Of a DNA stretch of 6,966 nucleotides, positions 1 to 5,854 are shown piece by piece. Positions within the stretch are counted from its first letter, which is position 1. Every line of letters starts with the position of its first letter. Position numbers and translations under genes: made by a program. The notes under the pieces are model-generated. The model was not told where the DNA came from and searched no databases. It was given only the letters and a program-made list of their open reading frames with translations. Source of the DNA: Chloroflexota bacterium (lineage in GTDB: Bacteria > Chloroflexota > Limnocylindria > P2-11E); assembly GCA_013695575.1 (NCBI GenBank), contig JACDAF010000149.1, positions 1 through 6,966 of the forward strand. The letters run 5' to 3'.

Positions 1-110
1 GTGTAGCGCTTCGCCCGCATCCGGTGCGCCAGGGTGCGGCGCTCGTCGTCGGACAGGCAGGCGAAAAGCGGGTTGACGCCGAGGTACTCAGCGACACGCG
101 CGGCGTCCAT
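1..110 (-). CDS. N-terminus of a Crp/Fnr-type cyclic-nucleotide-binding-domain protein (partial)
   Basis: Only 36 complete codons are visible, read leftward from an ATG at 110-108; the gene continues past the left edge. The residues (beginning MDAARVAEYLGVNPLF, then ACLSDDERRTLAHRMRAKRY) follow the usual opening of a cNMP-binding domain: a short helix, the pattern 'PLF-x-x-LSD-x-E' at residues 14-23, a helix, and a basic stretch ending in R-Y just before the expected beta-barrel. Such domains occur in Crp/Fnr regulators and also in fusions to transporters, kinases or oxidoreductases, so the full protein cannot be named. It lies 53 bases downstream of the luciferase-like gene on the same strand and is probably co-transcribed with it. 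No Shine-Dalgarno sequence precedes the ATG, but no in-frame start lies just upstream, so the start is likely but not certain. If it is a regulator, it could control the locus; that is inference. Confidence 0.6.
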   Translation of the reverse strand, partial: MDAARVAEYLGVNPLFACLSDDERRTLAHRMRAKRY

Positions 111-130
111 GGGTGGAATGCTGGCAGCGC

Positions 131-170
131 GGTCAAGCCGGGGCCAGCCGGGGTCAGCCGGGGTCAGCCG
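131..170. repeat. 10-bp tandem repeat between two minus-strand genes
   Basis: The unit GGGTCAGCCG occurs at 151-160 and 161-170, with a one-mismatch copy (GGGCCAGCCG) at 141-150 and a degenerate fourth copy before it (131-140). The last copy contains the TGA stop (complement of 164-166) of the luciferase-like gene; the other copies lie in the 53-base spacer before the cNMP-domain gene. The period of 10 is not a multiple of three, so copy-number change would not extend the upstream protein in frame. It looks like a small slippage-prone repeat rather than a protein-coding one. Confidence 0.75.
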
Positions 171-1111
171 ATGATCTCCTCGAGCCGCGGGCGGACCTCA
201 CCGATGAGCCGCTCGATGGTCTCGCGGTCGTATGGCGGCGTCATGCCGAACACGAATCCGCGGGCCCCGGCGCGCCAATGCTCGGCCAGGCGCTGCGCGA
301 CGGCCTCGACCGTCGGGATGCCCGGGAGCGGCAGCGCCGGGGAAGCGCTCATCCTGCTGCGCTCGCGTACCGTCGCCAACCGCTTCGTGACGCCATCCTC
401 GGTGTCCCTTACGAGCATCCCGCCGCCGGTCGTCGGGAGGATCTCGGCATAGTCGCGCCCGACCTCAGCACAGTGCCGCTTCAGGATCGCGATCTTCCGA
501 GCGATCACGGCGGGCGTGCCGAACCCGTGCCACATGTCGGCGTACCGCGCGGTGATGCGGAGCGTCACCTGCTCACCCCCGCCGCCGATGAGCAGCGGGA
601 GGCGCTTCTGGATCGGCTTGGGCCCGCATCTGGCGTCCGTGATCGTGTAGTGCTTTCCCTGGAAGGTCGTGCGCTCCTGCTCGAGGAGGGAGCGCACGAT
701 CCGGCTGGCCTCGCGCAGCCGCGAGAGGCGGATCGGCACGGTGTCGAACGGGATCCCGTACATCCTGTGCTCCGCCTCATGCCACGACGCGCCCAGCCCG
801 AGGATCGAGCGCCCGCCGCTGATGTGGTCGAGTGTCGCGGCCATGTTCGCGAGCACCGCCGGGTGCCGGTACGTGTTTCCGGTCACGAGCATCGCGATCC
901 TGGTGTGCTTGGTGATCGCCGCCCAGGCGGCGAGGACCTGCCAGCCCTCGAGGTTCGGTCCCGTCGGATCGCCCGAAAGCGGCACGAAGTGGTCCCACGT
1001 CATGAGCGAGTCGTAGCCCAGCTCGTCGACGAGCAGCCCGAACTCGCGCATCTCGTCCCACGAGACGTACTGGGGGTGCAGCTGGATGCCGAAGTGGATG
1101 GGCGACCTCAT
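164..1111 (-). CDS. Luciferase-like (LLM class) F420-dependent oxidoreductase, Rv1855c-like
   Basis: This 315-residue protein has the normal length for a single-domain luciferase-like TIM barrel that binds F420 or FMN. Visible marks are an N-terminal barrel strand (HFGIQLHPQ, residues 6-14), TWDHF at 38-42, the stretch VTGNTYRHP at 76-84 followed by the 'GGRSILGLGASWHEAEH' region at 99-115, and the C-terminal-half strand LPLLIGGGGEQ at 171-181 that lies near the cofactor phosphate in this family. The arrangement resembles the TIGR03560 (Rv1855c-like) F420 group; the substrate is unknown. The ATG at 1111-1109 overlaps the stop of the upstream luciferase-like gene as ATGA, with no clear ribosome site of its own, so translation is probably coupled. 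A reading frame continues upstream to about 1516, but that part runs antiphase through the neighbouring gene and does not resemble this family, so I take 1111 as the start. The cofactor is inferred from family, not shown. Confidence 0.9.
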   Translation of the reverse strand: MRSPIHFGIQLHPQYVSWDEMREFGLLVDELGYDSLMTWDHFVPLSGDPTGPNLEGWQVLAAWAAITKHTRIAMLVTGNTYRHPAVLANMAATLDHISGGRSILGLGASWHEAEHRMYGIPFDTVPIRLSRLREASRIVRSLLEQERTTFQGKHYTITDARCGPKPIQKRLPLLIGGGGEQVTLRITARYADMWHGFGTPAVIARKIAILKRHCAEVGRDYAEILPTTGGGMLVRDTEDGVTKRLATVRERSRMSASPALPLPGIPTVEAVAQRLAEHWRAGARGFVFGMTPPYDRETIERLIGEVRPRLEEIIG

Positions 1112-2121
1112 GAGGAGATGCTCGGGCGCACGTCGCCCAAGGCCGGGATGATCTCGCGGCCGTACGTCTCGAGGATCGTCTCCTCCTCCCCGCTCATCAG
1201 ATACACATTGAACTGGCTCACGCCGGCCGCGGCGAGCTCCCGCAGCTTGGCGACATGCTCCTCCGGCTCGCCGATGACGCAGAAGCGGTCGACGGACGCG
1301 TCGTCGACGAACGCTGCGTTGGACGAGCCGGACTCCGCGTGATGCCTGTAGTCGTACCCGGGCCGGCCGCGGACGTACGACGTCAGGTCTTCCGGCAATC
1401 CCTGCTCGCCATAGCGGCGGACCAGATCCACGACGTGGTTGCTCACGAGGGCGGGGAACCAGCGCACGCGCTCGCGCACGTCCTCGCGGCGCCCGACGTG
1501 CGCCGGCGCGGCGCACATGATCCCCACCTCATCCGCGCGACGCCCCTTGGCTGACGCGCCGTCGCGGAGCAGATCCGCGCACCAGCCCACGAGCGCAGGG
1601 TCGGCGATCTGGATGACCGCGCCATCGGCGATCCGTCCGGTGAGCGCGAGCGCCTTGGGACCGTAGCCGGCGATCCACACCGGGAGCCGGTGCGGCTCGG
1701 CCCACGTCAGCTCGAGCTTCGCTCCTTCGTGCTCGACGGCGCGCCCCTCGCAGAGCTCCCTGATAACGAGCGTCGCGCGCTCGAGATCCGCGAGCGTCGT
1801 CGGTCGCTTGCCGAGCACGCGACGGGCGGAGTCTCCGCGACCGATGCCCAGATCCATTCGTCCCTTCGAGAGGATCTGGAGGACGGCGAGCGTGCTCGCG
1901 GTGACCGAGGGCTCGCGCGTTGCGGGATTCGTGACGCAGGTCCCGAGCCGCAGGCGTTCGGTGCTCTGCGCCATCAGCACGAGCAGGGGATAGGGGTCCT
2001 TCCAAAGCACGTGGCTGTCGAAGATCCAGCCGTACTCGAAACCCCACCGCTCGGCAAGGCGAGTGAGCGACACGATCCGCTCGAGGGGCATGTCGGGCTT
2101 CAGCGTGAATCCGAACTGCAC
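1108..2121 (-). CDS. TIGR03842-like LLM class F420-dependent oxidoreductase
   Basis: This 337-residue luciferase-like TIM-barrel protein is close in wording to the TIGR03842 (CPS_4043) group. Diagnostic stretches are the start MQFGFTLKPD, FDSHVLWKDPYPLL at 34-47, RLGTCVTNPATREPSVTAS at 58-76, GRMDLGIGRGDSARR at 87-101, PVWIAGYGPKAL at 147-158, WFPALVSNHVVDLV at 221-234 and GSSNAAFVDD at 265-274. From memory of actinobacterial genomes, this group often sits beside hydantoinase/dihydropyrimidinase and nitrilase-family genes, as it does here, so a part in pyrimidine or hydantoin catabolism is likely; the reaction is not established. The start is a GTG (complement of 2119-2121), chosen because the barrel begins exactly there. 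No Shine-Dalgarno sequence precedes it, so it may be leaderless. It is divergent from the nitrilase gene across 170 bases and heads the minus-strand operon. E. coli RutA, a uracil ring-opening monooxygenase, is also of the luciferase fold, but I do not see enough to call this RutA. Confidence 0.92.
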   Translation of the reverse strand: MQFGFTLKPDMPLERIVSLTRLAERWGFEYGWIFDSHVLWKDPYPLLVLMAQSTERLRLGTCVTNPATREPSVTASTLAVLQILSKGRMDLGIGRGDSARRVLGKRPTTLADLERATLVIRELCEGRAVEHEGAKLELTWAEPHRLPVWIAGYGPKALALTGRIADGAVIQIADPALVGWCADLLRDGASAKGRRADEVGIMCAAPAHVGRREDVRERVRWFPALVSNHVVDLVRRYGEQGLPEDLTSYVRGRPGYDYRHHAESGSSNAAFVDDASVDRFCVIGEPEEHVAKLRELAAAGVSQFNVYLMSGEEETILETYGREIIPALGDVRPSISS

Positions 2122-2161
2122 GTGCGGCGGAGTCTAGTTTTCGCGGGCGGTACCCTAGCCA

Positions 2162-2180
2162 GGCGAGACCGTGGCTCGCC
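2162..2180. promoter_or_regulatory. Imperfect palindrome, candidate operator
   Basis: GGCGAG at 2162-2167 is mirrored by CTCGCC at 2175-2180, and inside it CC (2169-2170) mirrors GG (2173-2174), with one unpaired A. An overlapping near-palindrome follows at 2173-2191 (GGCTC-GCCC against GGGCG-GAGCC, one base bulged). A symmetric site of about 19 bp just downstream of a possible -10 box is the shape expected of a dimeric repressor site, but the region is GC-rich and such pairs also arise by chance. Confidence 0.3.
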
Positions 2181-2216
2181 CGGGCGGAGCCGCAGGGCCC
2201 GACACGACCGAAGCAG

Positions 2217-2241
2217 CTGCAGGCGGAGCATCTGCAGGCGG
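2217..2241. repeat. 10-bp direct repeat CTGCAGGCGG, two copies
   Basis: Identical copies lie at 2217-2226 and 2232-2241, 15 bases start to start, in the leader of the nitrilase gene about 50-75 bases before its ATG. They could be regulator half-sites or a minor duplication. Confidence 0.5.
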
Positions 2242-2280
2242 CCGAGGTCGTAGGGATGTGGCTCAGGTCGCGGGGATAGT

Positions 2281-2286
2281 AAGGAG
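2281..2286 (+). promoter_or_regulatory. Ribosome binding site of the nitrilase-family gene
   Basis: AAGGAG ends 5 bases before the ATG at 2292. It fixes that ATG as the start over the second in-frame ATG at 2298. Confidence 0.8.
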
Positions 2287-2291
2287 CAGGC

Positions 2292-3131
2292 ATGACGATG
2301 GTGAAGGCGGCGCTCGTGCAGAGCGCCTGGACGGGCGACAAGGCGTCGATGATCGGTAGGCACGTCCAGTTCATCGAGGATGCGGCGAAACAGGGCGCTC
2401 AGGTCGTCTGCCTCCAGGAGCTGTTCTACGGTCCGTATTTCTGCCAGGTGCAGGACACCAAGCATTACTCGTACTCCGAGAAGATCCCCGACGGAGAGAC
2501 GACGAAGCTGATGCAGGAGCTCGCGCGCACGTACTCGATGGTCATCGTCGCGCCGATGTACGAAGAGGACCAGACTGGCGTCTACTACAACACCGCGGCC
2601 GTGATCGACGCTGACGGGAGGTACCTCGGCAAGTACCGCAAGACGCACATCCCGCATGTGAACGGGTTCTGGGAGAAGTTCTACTTCCGGCCCGGCAACA
2701 TGGGATATCCGGTCTTCGACACCGCCGTCGGGAAGGTAGGCGTGTACATCTGCTATGACCGTCATTTTCCCGAGGGTGCGCGCATGCTCGGCCTCCACGG
2801 CGCGGAGCTCGTGTTCATCCCATCGGCGACGTCGCGGGGGCTTTCGATGCACCTCTGGAAGATCGAGCAGACGGCCCACGCGATCGCGAACGGCTACTGG
2901 GTCGGCACGATCAACCGCGTCGGCAGGGAGACCGAGTTCGGCCCGAACGACTACTACGGCAGCTCATACTTCGCCGACCCTCGCGGGAAGATCGTCGCGG
3001 AGGCGTCGGATACGGACGAGCAGCTCGTCGTCGCCGATCTCGACATGGACCTCGTGCGCGAGGTCCGCAACACCTGGCAGTTCTACCGCGACCGCCGGCC
3101 CGACATGTACAGCGACATGGTCGCTCCGTAG
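2292..3131 (+). CDS. Beta-ureidopropionase-like carbon-nitrogen hydrolase (nitrilase superfamily)
   Basis: This 279-residue protein is a complete nitrilase-superfamily amidohydrolase. The catalytic triad is visible as Glu43 (in CLQELFYGPYF), Lys117 (in KYRKTHIPH) and Cys154 (in YICYDRHFPEGAR), with the accessory Glu128 in GFWEKFYF. The region WKIEQTAHAIANGYWVG followed by TINRVG (189-211) strongly recalls beta-ureidopropionase (beta-alanine synthase), which hydrolyses N-carbamoyl-beta-alanine or N-carbamoyl-beta-aminoisobutyrate to the beta-amino acid, CO2 and ammonia in the cytoplasm. The dihydropyrimidinase gene about 2.7 kb downstream would make that substrate. Alternatives within the superfamily are N-carbamoylputrescine amidase or an N-carbamoyl-D-amino-acid hydrolase; all act on an N-carbamoyl amine. 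The aldehyde dehydrogenase gene follows with zero spacing, so the two form an operon. Many bacteria use a metal-dependent amidohydrolase for this step, so the nitrilase type is a notable choice. Confidence 0.9.
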   Translation: MTMVKAALVQSAWTGDKASMIGRHVQFIEDAAKQGAQVVCLQELFYGPYFCQVQDTKHYSYSEKIPDGETTKLMQELARTYSMVIVAPMYEEDQTGVYYNTAAVIDADGRYLGKYRKTHIPHVNGFWEKFYFRPGNMGYPVFDTAVGKVGVYICYDRHFPEGARMLGLHGAELVFIPSATSRGLSMHLWKIEQTAHAIANGYWVGTINRVGRETEFGPNDYYGSSYFADPRGKIVAEASDTDEQLVVADLDMDLVREVRNTWQFYRDRRPDMYSDMVAP

Positions 3132-4616
3132 GTGGCGGTCACTGCCTCGCGCGGCGCGGACAACAGGCCGACGCAGATGCTGATCGGCGGCGTGTGGGTC
3201 GGTGCCGAGGACGGGCGCACCTTCGCCGTCGAGGATCCCGCTCATCGGGGACGCGTCGTGGTCGAGGTGCCGAGAGCCGGCCGGATCGACGTCGATCGCG
3301 CGGTGCGCGCAGCGGCCGCCGCATTCCCGGCTTGGAGCGCGACCCATTGGAAGGAGCGAGCCGCAGCGCTGTCGCGATCCGCGGATGCCATCGAAGCGGC
3401 GGCCGACGATCTCTCACGCCTGCTGTCGACGGAGACCGGTAACGCCCTGCGCAACATCTCGCGGCCCGAGGTGCGGAGCGTGGTCGAGGTGTTCCGCTAC
3501 TTCGCGGGGCTCGCCAGCGAGCTGAAGGGCGAGACGGTCCCGCTCGGCGAGGGCGTCCTCTCCTACACGCGTCGCGAGCCCTACGGGGTGGTCGCCGCCA
3601 TCGTCCCGTGGAATGTCCCACTCGTGCTCTCGGCCGTAAAGATCGCGCCCGCGCTCGCGGCCGGCAACACGATGGTGCTGAAGCCGTCCGCGTCGGCCCC
3701 GCTCGCGGTGCTCGAGCTTGCGCGGATGTGCCAGGAGCACCTGCCGAAGGGCGTCCTCAACGTCGTGACCGGCACCGGCGAGGAGTGCGGCATGCCGCTC
3801 GCCGAGCACCCTCTGGTGCGCAAGATCTCGTTCACCGGGAGCACCGACATCGGCCGCGCGGTGATGCGCACGGCGGCCGAGCGCATCGTGCCGGTCTCGC
3901 TCGAGCTCGGCGGCAAGAGCCCGCAGGTCGTGTTCGCGGACGCGCACCAGCCTGCCGTCGTCGACGGCGTCATCAGCGCGATGCGCTTCACGCGCCAGGG
4001 CCAGTCGTGCACCGCCGGCTCGCGGCTCTTCCTGCACGCGTCGATCTTCGACGCCTTCCTCGCCGATCTGGCCGCCAGGCTCGGGACGCTCAAGGTCGGT
4101 GATCCGCTCGATGAGGCGACCGACATGGGCGCGGTCATCGACGGGCGCCAGTTCGAGAAGATCTGCGGCTATATCGCGGAGGGCCAGGGGCAGCAGGGCG
4201 CGCGCACCGTCATCGGCGGGATACCGCCGGTCTCCGGGCCACTGGCCGAGGGCTACTTCGTCGAGCCGACGGTCATCGCGAACGTACGGAACGACTGGCG
4301 CATCGCCAGGGAGGAGGTCTTCGGCCCGGTGCTCGTCGCCATCCCGTGGGTTGACGAGGACGAGGCGGTCCGGATGGCGAATGACAGCCACTACGGCCTC
4401 GCGGCATTCGTCTGGACGCACGACGTGTCGAAGGCCCTCCGGACAGCACACCGGCTCGAGGCAGGATGGGTCCAGGTGAACCAGGGCCTCGGGCAGTTCC
4501 CCGGCCAGTCGTACGGCGGCTACAAGCAGAGCGGGATCGGCCGGGAATACTCGCTCGAGGGGATGCTCGAGGGCTTCACGCAACGGAAGAGCGTCACGGT
4601 CAACCTGACCCTGTAG
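3132..4616 (+). CDS. NAD(P)-dependent aldehyde dehydrogenase
   Basis: This 494-residue protein of the classical ALDH superfamily oxidises an aldehyde to a carboxylate. All key residues are present: Asn161 in IVPWNVPL, Lys184 in LKPSASAPL (cofactor binding), the nucleotide-binding FTGST at 234-238, the general base Glu258 in LELGGKSPQ, the nucleophile Cys293 in RQGQSCTAGSR, EEVFGPV at 394-400 and GGYKQSGIGRE at 462-472. Presence of the general-base Glu argues against the CoA-acylating methylmalonate-semialdehyde dehydrogenase type, which lacks it. In this setting a plausible substrate is malonate semialdehyde or methylmalonate semialdehyde made from the pathway's beta-amino acid; betaine-aldehyde and aminoaldehyde dehydrogenases look similar, so the substrate is open. 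The GTG at 3132 abuts the nitrilase stop (TAGGTG) without a clear ribosome site. An in-frame ATG at 3177, just before LIGGVWV where many family members begin, would give 479 residues and is a real alternative. Confidence 0.93.
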   Translation: MAVTASRGADNRPTQMLIGGVWVGAEDGRTFAVEDPAHRGRVVVEVPRAGRIDVDRAVRAAAAAFPAWSATHWKERAAALSRSADAIEAAADDLSRLLSTETGNALRNISRPEVRSVVEVFRYFAGLASELKGETVPLGEGVLSYTRREPYGVVAAIVPWNVPLVLSAVKIAPALAAGNTMVLKPSASAPLAVLELARMCQEHLPKGVLNVVTGTGEECGMPLAEHPLVRKISFTGSTDIGRAVMRTAAERIVPVSLELGGKSPQVVFADAHQPAVVDGVISAMRFTRQGQSCTAGSRLFLHASIFDAFLADLAARLGTLKVGDPLDEATDMGAVIDGRQFEKICGYIAEGQGQQGARTVIGGIPPVSGPLAEGYFVEPTVIANVRNDWRIAREEVFGPVLVAIPWVDEDEAVRMANDSHYGLAAFVWTHDVSKALRTAHRLEAGWVQVNQGLGQFPGQSYGGYKQSGIGREYSLEGMLEGFTQRKSVTVNLTL

Positions 4617-4639
4617 CGCGCGAGTCGCTAGGAGCGCGC
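4616..4639. terminator. Possible hairpin between convergent genes
   Basis: GCGCGC at 4616-4621 and at 4634-4639 can pair around a 12-base loop, spanning both stop codons of the convergent aldehyde dehydrogenase and acetyltransferase genes, which are only 11 bases apart. There is no T-run on either strand, so it is at best a weak bidirectional terminator, and GCGCGC is common in DNA of this composition. Confidence 0.25.
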
Positions 4640-5728
4640 CTCCGCGGTCTCGAGACCCGTCGCCCTGCGGGCCGGCGTGAGCGGGATCTGCCAGAGCGTC
4701 GTCGACCAAGCCTGCCTGAACCCGAGCTGCGTGTTGATCCCGAGCATCTGCGCGTTCGTGCTCGCGTTGCCCGTGCGGACGAACCTCGCCGCCGGGCGCT
4801 CCGCCAGGATGCGCTCGAGCATCGCGGCCTTCATCCAGAGGCCGATGCGATGGCCGCGGTGCGCCGGCGTCGTCGCGGTCCCCTGCTGGTAGACGACGTG
4901 CGCGACCTGCGGGTCATAGGTGACCTCGGTGAAGCCCGCGCCGTCGCCGCTCTCCAGGTGGACCGCCACGACGAGCCACCATTCGATGCCCGCCTTGCGG
5001 AACCAGTCTTCGCGGTCGCGCACCTGCTTCTCGGTGAGCTTCCAATCGCCGAACGCGATGTCTCCGCGCGGGGCGTCGTTCATGCCGTTCGCGGCCTGGA
5101 CGTAGGCCGACATCAGCTGCTCGGGCACGGAGCCATCGATACGTTCGAGGCTGTAGCCGGCGGGCGATATCGCGGCCCACTCGCGCACCTGCGGCCGGTC
5201 GACCTCGCCGATCACGAGCTGGTTCGTCTTCATCGCGAGGCCGGGCGTCGCGCCGATCGCCCGCGCGAAGCCCTCGCCGGCGGGGATGCGGTCGCTGGCG
5301 TTCCCGACGAAGGTGAGGTCATCGCGCTGGCCATCGACGGCCGCGACGACCTGTCGGAAGAGCGCACGGCCGACGCCGCGCCGGCGGTGCGCGGCGCTCA
5401 CGGTCACGTCTGTCCAGCGCAGGTGCGCGTTCTCCGTGTCGTCGGTCCCGTATCCGACGTAACCGATCCCCGCCGCCCGCCCCTGCTGGTCGCGCGCCGC
5501 GAACACGGCGCTCCACTGCGACGGCGGCTTGATCCGCATCCGGCGGACGTACACCTCGAGCGGTGTGAGCGGGTCCTCCGGAATGCGCTCCTGGTCGACG
5601 GTCTGCCGCAGTCGTGCGGCCGTTTCGAGCTGCTCCTTCGGGAGCTCGCTCGGCTCGATCTGTTCGATCGCGTAGCCGTTCGGCTCATTCACCTGCGGCA
5701 GGCTAGCCGACCCGTCGTGGCCCACCAT
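4628..5728 (-). CDS. Double GNAT-domain N-acetyltransferase
   Basis: This 366-residue protein has two consecutive GNAT acetyltransferase folds, a layout common in actinobacteria (about 350-400 residues). The first domain (roughly 15-170) carries the acetyl-CoA motif as DVTVSAAHRRRGVGRALF at 107-124, a good RxxGxG match. The second (roughly 190-350) has TTPAHRGHRIGLWMKAAML at 286-304, where the middle Gly of RxxGxG is Arg294, and ends with NAQMLGINTQLGFR (325-338), the usual last strands of the fold. The acceptor substrate is unknown; amine or amino-acid-like compounds are typical for GNATs. It converges on the aldehyde dehydrogenase gene and is divergent from the dihydropyrimidinase gene, so it interrupts the catabolic genes on the opposite strand. 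The ATG (complement of 5726-5728) lacks a Shine-Dalgarno sequence; an adjacent GTG just before it or the GTG 12 codons later could be used instead. The frame stays open far upstream only because it lies opposite the dihydropyrimidinase gene. Confidence 0.88.
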   Translation of the reverse strand: MVGHDGSASLPQVNEPNGYAIEQIEPSELPKEQLETAARLRQTVDQERIPEDPLTPLEVYVRRMRIKPPSQWSAVFAARDQQGRAAGIGYVGYGTDDTENAHLRWTDVTVSAAHRRRGVGRALFRQVVAAVDGQRDDLTFVGNASDRIPAGEGFARAIGATPGLAMKTNQLVIGEVDRPQVREWAAISPAGYSLERIDGSVPEQLMSAYVQAANGMNDAPRGDIAFGDWKLTEKQVRDREDWFRKAGIEWWLVVAVHLESGDGAGFTEVTYDPQVAHVVYQQGTATTPAHRGHRIGLWMKAAMLERILAERPAARFVRTGNASTNAQMLGINTQLGFRQAWSTTLWQIPLTPARRATGLETAEARS

Positions 5729-5854
5729 CACGTGCGATACGTTTGAACCCCGGACCCGTCGCCGACTTCGTCTGCCATGGACTCCGGGGACCCCTGCGGC
5801 CTCGTCGCGGCATAGCCGCTCCTCGCCTAGCATCCCGACACGCAGGAGGAGTCC
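5729..5854. promoter_or_regulatory. Divergent intergenic region between acetyltransferase and dihydropyrimidinase genes
   Basis: These 126 bases must hold the start signals of both neighbours. On the plus strand TAGCAT at 5828-5833 fits a TANNNT -10 box and would give a leader of roughly 15 bases containing the strong ribosome site; no -35 box is evident. CCCCGG at 5748-5753 and CCGGGG at 5784-5789 form an inverted pair 30 bases apart, of doubtful meaning. I see no clear minus-strand promoter. Confidence 0.4.
5844..5849 (+). promoter_or_regulatory. Ribosome binding site of the dihydropyrimidinase gene
   Basis: AGGAGG, a full match to the anti-Shine-Dalgarno core, ends 5 bases before the GTG at 5855 and decides that non-ATG start. 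It is the strongest ribosome site in the window. Confidence 0.85.

Larger units (their letters stand above)
2122..2291. promoter_or_regulatory. Divergent promoter region between the LLM operon and the nitrilase gene
   Basis: This 170-base non-coding interval separates two divergent transcription units. On the plus strand TACCCT at 2151-2156 fits a TANNNT -10 box. On the minus strand TAGACT (complement of 2131-2136) lies 9 bases before the GTG at 2121, a spacing compatible with a leaderless transcript. I find no convincing -35 box for either. The interval also holds an imperfect palindrome (2162-2180), a second one (2173-2191) and a 10-bp direct repeat, described separately, which make it a candidate site for shared regulation. 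Promoter calls are guesses from motif match only. Confidence 0.45.

Noticed and set aside
113..1342. A 409-codon plus-strand open frame opposite the left luciferase-like genes
   Set aside because: It is antisense to two well-supported oxidoreductases, is rich in Arg, Pro and Glu, and has no family motif.
1112..1516. N-terminal extension of the second luciferase-like gene up to about 1516
   Set aside because: These codons overlap the upstream oxidoreductase in another frame and encode Arg/Ala-rich sequence unlike the family; the barrel begins just after the ATG at 1111.
1108..2121. Naming the TIGR03842-like protein RutA
   Set aside because: RutA shares the luciferase fold and a pyrimidine role, but the motifs here follow the TIGR03842 pattern, and the neighbours (dihydropyrimidinase, beta-ureidopropionase) belong to the reductive route, not the Rut route.
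2100..2879. A 259-codon minus-strand open frame opposite the nitrilase gene
   Set aside because: It runs through the divergent promoter and antisense to a gene with an intact catalytic triad; no domain is recognisable.
3414..4709. A 431-codon minus-strand open frame opposite the aldehyde dehydrogenase
   Set aside because: It is antisense to a gene with every ALDH catalytic residue and shows no recognisable domain; its composition is typical of a shadow frame.
5748..5789. Inverted pair CCCCGG / CCGGGG as a terminator or operator
   Set aside because: Six-base pairs separated by 30 bases are expected by chance in such GC-rich DNA, and there is no T-run.
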